A DNA stretch of 64,000 nt from Adiantum capillus-veneris (taxonomy: Eukaryota; Streptophyta; Polypodiopsida; Polypodiales; Pteridaceae), in contig CM043959.1 in assembly GCA_014529385.2 (NCBI GenBank), forward strand, positions 12,061,309 to 12,125,308. Reading direction: 5' to 3'. Shown piece by piece: positions 49,320-60,060 of this stretch. Within the stretch, counting starts at the first letter, position 1; each line of letters begins with the position of its first letter. The position numbers were made by a program, and so were the translations under genes. Under the pieces are notes generated by a model, which did not search any database, was not told where the DNA came from, and saw only the letters and a list, made by a program, of their open reading frames with translations.

Positions 49320-50140
49320 AAACATAAAAATTTCAATCAGTAGAGAATAAGCATGAAACTAGCCCATAAACCATCATGAAAACTGCCTGGACCATATGGC
49401 ATATAAGTCAACCACCCAAAATCACAAACATATCGAACTCCATGTGGATCAAATGGCATATCAATCAATAGCCCCAGACCATGCATATAATCGTCTCCTC
49501 CTGGATCAAAAGCTAGCTCAAAATTCCCTACATCATATGGGAACATCACATCCAATATAGCATCAGGTATCATTAGCTATTTCCATATCCCTTGTGCAAC
49601 TAGCTCAACATATTATTGACCATCACTGGTAATGCACCTTCACCCCCTCTAGCATTGGAAATTTGGTATTTCGTATCTAAGTACATGAGTGCCCTGGAAA
49701 AACTCTCTTTATTGGGCTCCCAAGATGCATCAAAAAACATTTACCTATCTTTTGGATGCTCAAAATCAAGTAGATCATCATCCAAAAACTATATAAGTTC
49801 ATTATCACTGTATTTAAATAAACTCGCTCATGCATAAATTTAGATTTCTTGATACCTTTAACATCTGTATTTGACAATCCTTCCAATAAGCACATAAACT
49901 CTTGGTCCACCACTTTAGAAGATTCTTCTACCTTGCACATCTGAGGCTACAAACATGTTCCCCACAAATGACATGCATATTTGACACATCTGTTGTACAC
50001 TGCTCTTCAAGTTTTCCACCCTCATTATAATATTGTTAGAATTATGTAGCACAAAGCTCAACATGCATATTGAAAATTGCATCAACTTCCATGTCCATAT
50101 CATTGGCACAATGCAACCAATCATACAAAACCAATGCTAC
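49320..50140 (-). pseudogene. ORF2 remnant, inverted family member
   Basis: Homologous to 42970-43760. Readings include YDWLHCANDMDMEVDAIFNM, EGLSNTDVKGIKKSKFMHER and FPYDVGNFELAFDPGGDDYM with DMPFDPHG. Frameshifts separate these pieces. The acidic 30-residue repeats of the first element are absent: the gag tail runs into YDWLHC after a linker of about 20 residues in the same frame. Confidence 0.7.
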
Positions 50141-50149
50141 CGTCACCTT

Positions 50150-50449
50150 GTGTATCTTGAGGTAGCCTATTGCCTCACCCTCAAAGATTTCCACTTCATG
50201 AAAGGCATCTACAAAAACCAAGTTTTCATACAGTGCTTTGACTATATCTTCATCATTAGCCTGAAAGAAAGTACCATTACATAGAAGGCACTCATCAATT
50301 AGAGCTTCTAATTTTGATCGTACTTGTTCTCAAATATCTGAGTAAGTTGGTATACTTGGAATCTGTTCTGGATATCTTGCATCATGCTCATCACTTACTT
50401 GTATAACAACATCTTTGAAATACTCCCAATTGTTGTCACTGGCTTTGCA
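50150..50449 (-). pseudogene. Gag remnant, inverted family member
   Basis: Minus-strand reading NNWEYFKDVVIQV, then EQVRSKLEALIDECLL and ANDEDIVKAL with HEVEIFEGE parallels residues about 120-210 of the gag-like protein at 41712-42356. One in-frame stop precedes EQVRSK. Truncated at 50449. Confidence 0.75.
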
Positions 50450-50746
50450 TTAGGAATAGAATGGGGTATAGGAGGGCCTCTTCATTTGGCAATTTAAGGA
50501 AGTCAAATCTTTAAAATTAACAAACAACTCTTGAATTCAAACAGGAAAAATGGCTAGTTTATTTGAATTCAAAGTTTCCCCCCAAAATTGAATTTAAAAC
50601 CTAAAGCTAGTCTACAGATAGATAATTGATGACCATTTGACAAAAAATTGTCCAAACTTGATGAAACTTGGCTAGTGACCTTAACGTAAGGTGCTTAAAA
50701 GATCTGTGTCAAAGTTGGGGCAAAAAGTTGCAAAAATATAGCTGGA

Positions 50747-50768
50747 GTAAATAATCACGATTATTTAC
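50747..50768. repeat. Palindrome 1
   Basis: gtaaataatc-ac-gattatttac: two perfect 10-base arms around 2 bases. Confidence 0.9.
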
Positions 50769-51030
50769 ATCTGCTTCAAAACTTGAGAATTTTGCATATG
50801 TGAGTATATCCCAAGGTCAAGCACATCAAGTAGACCTCACAAATCCATTTGGTGAAATTTGGATCCAAAAAGTGAGACTTAAACCAGATTCTTGAAATCA
50901 GGGTCTGCGGACACAAAGCAGTTGATAAACTTGATCAGATTTTGTCCAAACTTGTTGAAAGTAGTCCAGGGACTTTAACAAGTTGTATACTTGCAAAACC
51001 AATCCAAAAAAGTGCAAAAAATTGACAAAA

Positions 51031-51052
51031 GTAAATAATCGTAATTATTTAC
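51031..51052. repeat. Palindrome 2
   Basis: gtaaataat-cgta-attatttac: two perfect 9-base arms around 4 bases, 284 bp after the first. Confidence 0.9.
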
Positions 51053-51460
51053 TTCTACTATCCAGAGATATCAATTTTGACTTTTGAACTTATACAGTGT
51101 TAGACCAACAAAATATAAAGCCACTGGGCAATTTTGGGTTCAATTGGATCAAAATTGGTACATGTTTACTCAGTTTCCACGTTACAGATTAAACCTTTGA
51201 TTTTTTGTTAAAGTCAAATATGAAAGTCAAATTTTGACTCCCATAGCTCGATTTGAAGTGACACACATAGACCAATCACGAGAGTTAGCAAAAACTCTAA
51301 TGTCTTTATAGAAGAATAGCTAACTTGATCAAATTTGTACATGAATCAGGTTGTAGACGAGGAATCAATGGCTTGACAGAAAGTTGTAATCGAATCAAGT
51401 GGAAATTGATGACAAGTCAATCCAAAGGTGAGTACTCTATCCAAGGCTTCATAAGTCTAT

Positions 51461-54400
51461 ATGAACCTTAGATCTGGCCGTGTACTAGGAAATCAGGGCA
51501 TACTCGGAGAAACCTCCAGTAGAGTATCCACCGAAGAAAGCATGAATGAAGGCAATTCCTTGCACACAATTCTTGAAGAAGTCTCAGACACTTTTTCAGA
51601 TTCAACATCCGAAATGTCTTCTTACTCAATTCACTTGGAAACCAGAGTGACAACGCGCTATAAGCATATACTATCTTTTTACAAGACTAACCACCATGGA
51701 GCCCAGATTTACTTGGACCCTGACAAGGATTATGCTATTCGCATTGATGACCATGGTATTGAGTTCGAAGAAGAGGTTAGGACAAACAAACAAGGAAAAA
51801 TGTACATGGACAGAAACGGAACTCAATATGTACAAGTCAAAAACCCGGATGTAGTAGGCAAATGGGGTTTAGAAGACCATAATCCCAAATATGTCAGCAA
51901 AAGAAGGACCACCAACTTTAGAATTTGAGGGATACAATCAAGTAGATTTGAAGCCTTTGAAACGGCTTAGTACAGATAATCCTAGGATCGGGGTCTATTG
52001 TTGGGAAGATAGAAACATTAAGATCTTCTGTGGACTTCACATGCCAAACCAAGACAACTAACGGCCATGAAGATCATCTATATCTTCAAGACCAAAGATA
52101 AGGGATCAACGGACCTACCAACCTACCTGTTTAGGGATTGTTATAATAACAACTTTGTTATGATGACTCCTGAGGAGGTAGAACAAACCAAATACCAAGG
52201 GTATTCCATATGGGGCTGGATATTGGGACAAGGACCGGAGACAATTCCAAGAGATGAACAGCGTGAGAGATCATCTGAGAGTAATGTAAAGGAGCCAGAA
52301 ACCACCTCATCACGTAGAAAACCGAGTGACACTAAGGCCAGTCCAGGGCTACATGAGTCACTATTTCCAATAGACTGGTTTGAAGGACTCAAAACAGGAC
52401 CAACTGCCAGAAGACTTGGAGTTGAACCAAATAGACGCGTCAGACCAGTTGATTTTCAGAAATGGGTTAGAAAATAAAGTGGATTAAGGGATCCATATGA
52501 CCACTTAGCAAGCTTTAAGCAAGTGCTAAGAGCAGACAAATATTGGATTTCCATACTCAATTCGAGGGGTTTGGAATGACATTACAAGGAAAAGCATTGA
52601 CATGGTTCCAATACATTCCACCAAGGTCAATCATGGACTTGAACACATTTGCTCAAGGATTTGTAACTGTTTGTTCAAAAATGGGGATCAAACATAATAC
52701 AGTAGCTCAAATCTACAGCTTTAAACAAAAACATGGTGAGACTGTTAGGGATTGTGCAACTCGAATGAAACAATACATTGCCAAATGCCTAGGGTTAGAG
52801 ATACCTGCAGAAGAATTACTTGTATCTTTGTTTCTGGAGGGACTGCTAAACAAAGAACTTCATGCTATACTCTATAGTAAAAAGTATACAACCCTCGAAG
52901 AGTGTGTGTCAGATGCTATCGACTTCTAAGACAATTGCGATATTTTCAACAAAGAAGATGTCCCTAAGGATAACCAAAGCGAGAAAACAACATCCACTAA
53001 ACCAGCACAAGTGGGAACGGCTGCTGCAACATCACTCTTAGCCATAGAAGATATGCTTAAAAGGATGAACAACATGCAAAAAGCACCCATGCGGGGACCA
53101 GTACAGGGGATGCCTCAACATGGACAACCAATTAGACCACAAAAATGGAGTACAATCAAGGGTAAATGAACCAACCATGAGACCACGAGTGCTACTTCAG
53201 ACCAAAGTATGATGGGAATGATCAGCATGTGCCCATGAGGCCACAAGGACAACCCATGTACAGATATTAGCCTAATATGACCCAAGCTCAAAGACCACCA
53301 ATGGGTATGGAAAGACCTCAACCTGTTTTGGAACAACAATCTCCGTATCCTGGACATAATGCAGTGCCAATAAAGTACATGCACTCTGAAGGAGTCATAG
53401 ATGAACAAGCATTAGTGCGTGTTACACCCTATGCGGAGCCTAGTCCATCAACAATAATGGTAGAAGGAGATTGGTATAATCCACATCCACCACCAATGGA
53501 AGAAACCGTGACTTATGCTCCACCAGAGCTCGTACCAATGTACTATGTCTAATCAAGGTGTCAGACCTCCCATGGTAAGACCCATGATGAAGCCAAGAAC
53601 AGGAAACTATCATAGCTATGGTGCTGATGATCATTGGAAAAATGAGTGTCCAGAGCCTGACAAAAATCTCAAACCACTTGAAGCCTATTGCATACAATGT
53701 TGCAAAAAGGGAGGACACTTTCCGGAAGAGTTTCCTAAAAATCCTTTGAACAAGGGTAAACCCGTAGTAAACGTAGTCCAAGTGATACCTAGTAGCTCAT
53801 CAGAGAGTGAACCGATTGTTACAATCAAGGTAATCACTAGAGCCTAGGCCAAGAAAAAGAAACACAACACCTCTGATGATTCGGAAAACATGAAAGTTTC
53901 CTCTCAAAGAATCAAAAGAGCAGAAGCAAAAGATATGAGATGAGAAAATAAAAACAACGGGTAGAAATCAAGGAGAAAGTAAAAAAGTTATTCCAGAAAA
54001 AGATGAAAGAAACTAGAAGTGAATTCAAGGAAACAACCGTGAAATCTGGAGGATCCATTTTGGTTGATAAAATTTTTGAGCCTATTAATGCCGCCTTGGA
54101 AGCATACCAAGCAGGACTTAAAGCATGCCAAAACATGGAAAACAGATGGAAAAACTATCCTTCTCCAGACATGGAAGCAGCTAAACTGGAAGCTTATCAA
54201 GATTTGATAAGAATCACGCAAGAAATGCTAGAAAAGAAAAAAGCCAACCTTAAAAATATCGCAAAACCTGAAGAGCTTGTGGTGAGAGACACTAAAAAAA
54301 AATCCAATGTGCTGGCTGAACCTCACCTTGAAACAAAAGAATCATAGCTTATTGTGCCTGACAGTGAAGATGCCTTATACAGAATTCCCTTCGTAGAGAA

Positions 54401-54680
54401 AGACTAACCAGGACACTTATGGGAAAAAGCGAGAGAGATCAATGATGGGAGCCTAACCTTGAAGTCAGCTCCTATAGAGAAAGTGTGGTTGGATAACCTA
54501 CCTTTTGATGTGAACATGGATGTACAATCCTTGTACGGGGATTGCGGATCTGAAGCTTCAGGAGTGTCAAAACCATTGACCTTGAAAACATTACCTTCTT
54601 ACTTGGGAAGTAACAAAGATGAATCCATTGTGTGTAATACCACTCAAGTAAAAAGAGCTGAACAGACCCTATAGGTAGAC
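51461..54680 (+). pseudogene. Decayed gypsy-type gag region
   Basis: Series of plus-strand frames with shifts. It opens with MNLRSGRVLG at 51461, a motif typical of Gag in plant Ty3/gypsy elements. A Retrotrans_gag domain lies at 52543-52929 (MTLQGKALTWFQYIPPRS, QIYSFKQKHGETVRDCATRM). Zinc-knuckle-like relics follow near 53630-53740 (DDHWKNEC, then CIQCCKKGGHFPEE), and a Lys/Glu-rich tail at 54003-54347. No protease or reverse transcriptase follows before the copia element interrupts at 54880; the remainder may lie beyond the right edge. Confidence 0.7.
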
Positions 54681-54879
54681 AACATTCATTCAATCATGTC
54701 TACACCTATCCAATGCACTCTTAACTTGCGAGAACTGTATAAACTCAGACCATACTTATGGAATGATATGCAGAAAACCCTAGAAAAAGTGGGGATAACG
54801 GGGTTAATTTTGAAAATTTTAGGAAAATTGAAAAATTAAATGGATGACAAAGAGATTTGATCAGTTCCCATAACCAAAG
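54681..54879 (+). other. Flank of the gag remnant
   Basis: Short stretch up to the copia insertion, ending in caaag (54875-54879), a candidate target-site duplication whose partner would lie outside the window. Confidence 0.4.
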
Positions 54880-55190
54880 TGTTAGGAAATAAGACGTAGC
54901 TAAATAGATAATTGAGTAGATTACTTAATGGAGAGAGACAGATTTATATACACGAGATTATAGAGTAGAGAGAGAGAGAGAGAGAGTACACACGATATAC
55001 GTGGTTCACCCAATGTGGGCTACGTCCACGGGAAAGTATCCACTCAATGGCTTTAGTACTTCAAAACAAGAAGTAGTTTACAAAGGGATTATACCCTTGA
55101 TGGAGCTCCCGCTTTGCTTCACTCTCACCACCTCACACTCACCTTGTTGCATCAACTTCACACTATGAAATGTGTGTAGAAATGGCCTCC

Positions 55191-55197
55191 TTTTATA
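55191..55197 (-). promoter_or_regulatory. TATA box in the copia LTR
   Basis: Minus strand CCTATAAAAGGAGGCC, a good plant LTR promoter match reading leftward, away from the pol gene, as expected for a 3' LTR. Confidence 0.6.
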
Positions 55198-55324
55198 GGC
55201 CAAAAGGGCTGCCCTCTCTTATGAGAGACAGCCATGTGTAGCCGCCCTTGTGCAAATAAGTCCAAATCGGACCCTCCAATCCGCCCATGTGTGGCCGCCC
55301 TTGAGAAGACAAGTCCGCTTTTGA

Positions 55325-55450
55325 ATTCGGCCACCGGCCACCGGCCATTGACTTCCGATCATCGGCCATCGGCCATTGACTACCGGCCACCGGCCAACCG
55401 ACCGGTTGTTTTCCGACCACTTTTCGGCCGCCGGCCGGCCATAATATTCC
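55325..55450. repeat. GC-rich minisatellite in the copia LTR
   Basis: Repeats of 'cggccaccggccattgact' with a period of about 28 bp, two to three copies, in a low-GC neighbourhood. Confidence 0.7.
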
Positions 55451-55647
55451 GGCGAAAAAGAATATTCTGGCAAAAAAAAAGTCTCGGGGGCCTTTAAAGT
55501 TGCCCCTGATTCTTGTCCGTGAAAATTTTGGTTTTCGGTGAGTGATTTTCCTTCACGCACGATGGCTTCTCCTCATAATGGGAGCCTTACAAATGTGCGC
55601 TTTTACCACAGAAAATTACAAGGGTAAATCAAGCTCCATACTTAACA

Positions 55648-55658
55648 ATCTCCCACTT
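55648..55658 (-). promoter_or_regulatory. Polypurine tract of the right copia element
   Basis: Minus strand AAGTGGGAGAT immediately before TGTTAAG. Confidence 0.85.
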
Positions 55659-55707
55659 GGAGACTGATCTCCAAACCAAACCTGTGACTGCTTTCCATTC
55701 TGGCTTC

Positions 55708-58422
55708 TTATCCTTGAATGCCGATTGAAGATGAGCAAAAGCTCAACTTCTCCTTGTTGACCACCTTTGTAAACATGTCTGCAGGATTTTCACTTGTATA
55801 TATCTTTCCTAGCTTTAGCTGTCCCTCTTCCAAAAGAGTGCGTATGAAGTGATATCTCACCTCAATGTGCTTTGTCCTTGAATGAAAGGCTGAGTTCTTC
55901 GCAAGATGGATAGCGCTTTGGCTATCACTATACAAGACACAATTGTCTTGTTTGAATCCAAGCTCTTCTAAGAATCTGTGAAGCCACAGAATTTCTTTGC
56001 TTGCCTCCGTCATTGCTACATACTCTGCTTCCTTGGTAGAAAGTGAAACCACTTTCTGCAGCTTTGAAGCCCATCTTATTGTTGTGCCTCCAACCGTGAA
56101 CACATAGCCAGTAGTGCTCCTTCGAGTATCTTTGTCACCTGCCATATCTGCATCAGCATACCCTTCTAGAAAAATATCAGTTCCTCCAAAATACAAAGCA
56201 TTTGTTGTTGTCCCTTTTAGATACCTAAGTATCCACTTCACAGCTTGCCAATGCTCTTTACCTGGGTTTTCCATGAACCTACTCACAACTCCCACTGCAT
56301 GTGCAATGTCTGGCCTTGTCCAGACCATAGCATACATTAGAGAACCTACCGCTGCAGCATATGGAACTTTAGACATATAGGCTATCTCCTCTTGTGTCTT
56401 CGGACACATATCCTTCGTTAGTTTAAAATGACCAGCCAAAGGTGTAGAAACTGGTTTTGTATTTTGCATTGCAAACCTTTCTAGTACCTTCTTGATGTAA
56501 TCTTCTTGAGATAGCTTTATTGTCTTCTTCGTCCTGTCCCTTGATATTTTCATACCAAGTATCCTCTTTGCAGCACCTAAATCTTTCATTGAAAAAGATT
56601 TGGACAGCTCCTCTTTTAGGTCTTTGATGTCCTGCATGTTAGCACTTGCAATCAACATGTCATCAACATACAACATTAGGATGATGAATTTCCCATCTCC
56701 CAAATTCTTCGTGTAGACGCAGTGATCCGAGTTGCATCTTGTGAATCCATGATCCAACATCCATCGATCAAACCTCAAGTACCATTGTCTTGATGCTTGC
56801 TTTAAACCATACAAGCTCTTCTTTAATCTGCAAACCATTTTCTCCTTACCTTTTACTTCATACCCCTTTGGTTGAAGCATGTAGATTTCCTCCTCTAAGT
56901 CACCGTGAGGAAATGCCGTATTTACATCCATTTGCTCGAGATTTAGATCATGAGCAGCCACAAGGCTTAAGACAAGCCTAATTGAGTTCATTTTTACAAC
57001 AGGAGAAAATATTTCATTGAAGTCAATACCTTTCTTTTGAGAAAAACCTTTTACCACAAGCCTTGACTTGTACCTTTTCTTCCCACCTTCTTCTTCCTTT
57101 AGCTTGTACACCCATTTGTTTTGAAGTGCCCACTTACCTTTAGGCAACTCAACCAACTCCCATGTTTGGTTGCGATGTAGTGAGTCCATCTCCACTTGCA
57201 TGCTCTTCGTCCATTCTTCTTTGGATTCATGTTGCATAGCTTCTTCATATGATTCCGGCTCTCCAGAATCTGAGATCAAGAGATGGTTGAAGGAAGGAAC
57301 AAACCTTTCTGGAGGTCTACTTGATCTTGTAGATCTTCGGGGAATAGGTTGAGGCTCCTCATTTGGTTGACGTTGTTGCACATTGTCACCGTTTGCAGTC
57401 CTTGAGTCTTCACCGTCCTCAAGCTCCATGTACTCATCACCTGTTTCTTTTGTTTGTTTTCTTTCCAAGTAATCTTTGTACATATTTTGTTCGTTAAAAA
57501 TTACATCCCTACTCCTTAAGATTTTACCATCTTCAGGATTCCATAGGCGATACCCAAAGTCTCCTTCTCCATAGCCAATGAACAAACACTTTTTGGACTT
57601 TGCATCTAACTTTGATCTTAGGATTCTATCTATGTGCATGAAAGCCTCACACCCAAACACTTTGAGAAATACATAATTCACCGGTTTACCTGTCCATGCC
57701 TCTTCTGGAACTCCCCCATCCAATGCCGTTGAGGGTGACCGATTGATTAAGTACACAGACGTACTTACAGCTTCCGCCCAAAGCTCAAGCGGTAGGCCTG
57801 CATGTAGCCGCATGCTTCGTGCTCGTTCCATGATTTTCCTGTTCATCCTTTCCGAAATCCCATTTTGTTGAGGTGTCCTTGGGGTTGTCCTTTGCCTCTG
57901 AATGCCATTGCTAGCACAAAAGCTTTCAAAAGCTTGGCTGCAATATTCGCCTCCATTGTCGGATCTGAGGCATTTAACCTTGGTACCTGTTTCATTCTCC
58001 ACAAAGGCTTTCCACCTTTGAAATATGGAAAATACATCGGATTTATTCTTCATGACATAAACCCATGTTTTTCTAGTCGCATAGTCTATGAATGTTATAT
58101 AGTATAATGAGCCACCAAGTGATGGTGTACTTGCAGGACCCCAAACATCAGAATGAACCAACTCAAGTTTTTTATTTTTTCTTTCATTTCCTGATTTTTG
58201 AAATTTTACCCTCTTTTGTTTACCATAAACACAATCTTCACAGAACTCTAAGTCCACTTCTTTCAAACCTGGTAGAAGCTTATTTGTTTGAAGGATTTGC
58301 ATTCCTTTGGCACTCATATGCCCAAGTCGATAGTGCCACACTGCACTATCAACTTCTGTAGTTGCTGCACAAGCTGAAGGTTGCGTGCTAACAGTACACA
58401 AGTAAAGTGTACCGACTTTTTC
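55708..58422 (-). CDS. Copia pol polyprotein (integrase, RT, RNase H), 5' truncated
   Basis: 904 codons open without interruption. Numbering from the Met-equivalent at 58401: GAG-pre-integrase zinc module with H23, H28, C54, C57; integrase core with D85 (VHSDVWGP), D148 (RSDNGGEY) and E184 (GISERMNR), exact D-D35-E spacing; reverse transcriptase with MDVNTAFPHGDL, SLYGLKQASRQWY and YVDDM; RNase H with GYADADMAGDKDTRRS, STKEAEYVAM and YSDSQSAIHLA, ending FTKVV. Gag and protease are missing only because of the break at 58422. All catalytic residues are present, so the protein was recently functional. It acts in cytoplasmic virus-like particles (reverse transcription) and in the nucleus (integration). 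Confidence 0.93.
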   Translation of the reverse strand, partial: EKVGTLYLCTVSTQPSACAATTEVDSAVWHYRLGHMSAKGMQILQTNKLLPGLKEVDLEFCEDCVYGKQKRVKFQKSGNERKNKKLELVHSDVWGPASTPSLGGSLYYITFIDYATRKTWVYVMKNKSDVFSIFQRWKAFVENETGTKVKCLRSDNGGEYCSQAFESFCASNGIQRQRTTPRTPQQNGISERMNRKIMERARSMRLHAGLPLELWAEAVSTSVYLINRSPSTALDGGVPEEAWTGKPVNYVFLKVFGCEAFMHIDRILRSKLDAKSKKCLFIGYGEGDFGYRLWNPEDGKILRSRDVIFNEQNMYKDYLERKQTKETGDEYMELEDGEDSRTANGDNVQQRQPNEEPQPIPRRSTRSSRPPERFVPSFNHLLISDSGEPESYEEAMQHESKEEWTKSMQVEMDSLHRNQTWELVELPKGKWALQNKWVYKLKEEEGGKKRYKSRLVVKGFSQKKGIDFNEIFSPVVKMNSIRLVLSLVAAHDLNLEQMDVNTAFPHGDLEEEIYMLQPKGYEVKGKEKMVCRLKKSLYGLKQASRQWYLRFDRWMLDHGFTRCNSDHCVYTKNLGDGKFIILMLYVDDMLIASANMQDIKDLKEELSKSFSMKDLGAAKRILGMKISRDRTKKTIKLSQEDYIKKVLERFAMQNTKPVSTPLAGHFKLTKDMCPKTQEEIAYMSKVPYAAAVGSLMYAMVWTRPDIAHAVGVVSRFMENPGKEHWQAVKWILRYLKGTTTNALYFGGTDIFLEGYADADMAGDKDTRRSTTGYVFTVGGTTIRWASKLQKVVSLSTKEAEYVAMTEASKEILWLHRFLEELGFKQDNCVLYSDSQSAIHLAKNSAFHSRTKHIEVRYHFIRTLLEEGQLKLGKIYTSENPADMFTKVVNKEKLSFCSSSIGIQG

Positions 58423-60047
58423 TGTAATGGAATTTGCCTATTCAATTTGAGAATAGCGGAATTTAATGAGAGTACTTTCAAGAAATGATTTTGTGAGCAT
58501 AGCGGGTATACATAATTGAAGATAGCAACATAATCATAGCAATTAGTTAACTTGGCATAGACAATACTTTTGCAAGAGAGAGAGTTTAGAGAACATGACA
58601 ACAATTGAGGACCGGATTTATGTGGAGCCGGTCCCCCCTCCAATAGGCATTTGTATTATGATTTCTCCCATAAAGAGAGACTTGTTACAATACAGTCTTT
58701 GTGTTCCTTGTGACCTAGGTGATGCCATGAAGATGGAAGGCTTCATGCACCACAAACATAACATAAACTTGAAGAAAGCTTTAACTATCCCAAGCCTCAG
58801 TCCCAAGACCTCAAACACCTTCGAAGGTGGAGAGAGCTAGCAGGGAATGAGGGTAGGGAAGAGGAAGAAGAAACATTTCGTAGGAGAAAGAATTAGTTCC
58901 TCACTTATCATACTCTTGTTGCTAGCATACATAATAGCATAGTAATGAAGAAGAAGGAGATGGCAAGCTTAAGCATTGAAGCATGGCTCTTGGTTGGATT
59001 TGCACTCCATAGCCAAGAGTGTTGGTGTAGGCTCTCAACCTCTACTTGCTTGGAGAGGGAGCTCTTGCACTTTGCATATCACACAATGAGAGTGCTTGTG
59101 AGTGTGTGTGGGTGAGTATACCCCCTAGGCACCCCCCTAGCTTGCTTGGGTCGACCCCCCCTTGTAGCTCATGCCTGAAGCTCATTGGACCCCTCCAGGC
59201 CTAGCCAATCACAAGCAGGAGCCATTACAAGCAACATGGGTAGCCTTGGGACAAGTGTCCCCCTTTCCCCTTTGAGAGAGAGGACTTGATAAATGCTAAA
59301 ACAATTAGATAATTCATGTAATTTATCATTGGACCCCTTTGAAGCCTAGCCAATAGGCTTCAAGCAACACATGAAAGTAACATGGGTAGGGGCCTGACAT
59401 GTGTCCTTGCTGCCTCTTCAAGATGGGCTTCCCTTGTGTGTGTGAGTGGGTGTTCTCTCTCTAGGCCCTAGGAAAAGGGCTCGCCCCCCCTCTTGTAGGA
59501 ATGCTTTTGGCTTTTAGGTGATCAAGCACCTTACTCACCAAGCATGACAAAGCACTTGAACTAGGGGGGGTTCCCACAAGCATCTCAGGCAAGCTTCTCA
59601 AGGCACCTCAAGTACTTTAATCATGCAGCAAGTCAAGCACCTCAAGCATGGAGCCAGTCAAGCACCTCAAGCATCTTAATCAAGCACCTCAAGCATGAAA
59701 AACACCTCAAGCATGACAAGCACCTCAAGCAGGACAAGCACCTCGAGCTTGGGCCGGGTTCCCACCTCAAGCTCAGCCCTAGCTTACTTAAGGTCAAAAG
59801 GACTTTTACACACATTTATTGGAGGTATTCAATGAAGCTAACCCTAAGGTCTTATGCTCCATTGGTTAGCCTTGCTCTTTGATAGACCATCTCCCTTTTG
59901 GGCCCCTTTACATTGGCCCCGTGTTGAGATAGATCTAAAAGCACATACCTATATCTTAACACTTGTTCCCGTTTATTCTCCCACATTAAGTGATCAATTT
60001 AATATGAGAAAATCATTTGGGTTAGTTAGATATTAGATTTTATGACA
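58423..60047 (-). repeat. 3' LTR of the gypsy element
   Basis: About 1.6 kb; element orientation starts TGTCATAAAATC. It holds an imperfect internal duplication (about 59188-59285 and 59331-59425, sharing 'aacatgggtag') and a tandem array of 'caagcacctcaagcatga'-type units at 59590-59755. No gene inside. The partner LTR is outside the window. Confidence 0.65.
59590..59755. repeat. Minisatellite in the gypsy LTR
   Basis: Degenerate units of roughly 16-20 bp built on 'agcacctcaagcatg', about eight copies. Confidence 0.8.
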
Positions 60048-60060
60048 TTACCTCTCTCTT
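60048..60060 (-). promoter_or_regulatory. Polypurine tract of the gypsy element
   Basis: Minus strand AAGAGAGAGGTAA directly before TGTCATAAAATC. Confidence 0.75.

Larger units (their letters stand above)
47231..50449 (-). mobile_element. Second member of the gag-only family, inverted and truncated
   Basis: Minus-strand relative of 39252-46754. LTR 47231-49157 (TGTTGGGGATATGTGTTCG on the plus strand mirrors the LTR end of the first element), PPT 49158-49170, ORF2 remnant 49320-50140 and gag remnant 50150-50449. Similarity stops near 50449 in the middle of gag, so the 5' half and 5' LTR are gone. Divergence is clearly greater than between the two LTRs of the first element. Confidence 0.8.
50450..51460 (+). 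other. Non-coding leader before the gag remnant
   Basis: About 1 kb without a coding frame. Contains a diverged tandem duplication with a period of about 284 bp (shared 'ttgtccaaacttg' and 'gtaaataatc' cores) carrying two near-perfect palindromes. Probably the 5' leader of the following gag-encoding element. Confidence 0.45.
54880..55647 (-). repeat. 3' LTR of the right copia element
   Basis: 768 bp, plus strand TGTTAGGAAAT to ATACTTAACA, with TGTTA/TAACA inverted ends. A TATA box lies at 55191-55197. GC-rich tandem motif at 55325-55450; AG repeat at about 54967-54987. Confidence 0.85.
54880..58422 (-). mobile_element. Ty1/copia LTR retrotransposon, 5' part cut off
   Basis: Minus-strand element with 3' LTR 54880-55647, PPT 55648-55658 and uninterrupted pol. 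The coding frame ends at a codon boundary at 58422, before the gag, protease and 5' LTR, and a gypsy LTR appears to begin at 58423. The missing part is probably to the right of the gypsy element, outside this window. It is not the same family as 3632-9269 (different LTR). Confidence 0.88.

Noticed and set aside
53115-53408. Hydrophobic minus-strand frame of 97 codons in the gag remnant
   Set aside because: Lies antisense to Pro/Gln-rich gag-tail sequence; the hydrophobicity is a by-product of the complementary strand.
57843-58107. Short frames on both strands inside the copia pol gene
   Set aside because: Shadows of the intact minus-strand pol frame.
58435-58440. Alternative left end of the gypsy LTR (TGCCTA)
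   Set aside because: Ends TGTCAT/TAGGCA are a poorer inverted pair than TGTCAT/ATTACA from 58423; kept only as an alternative.
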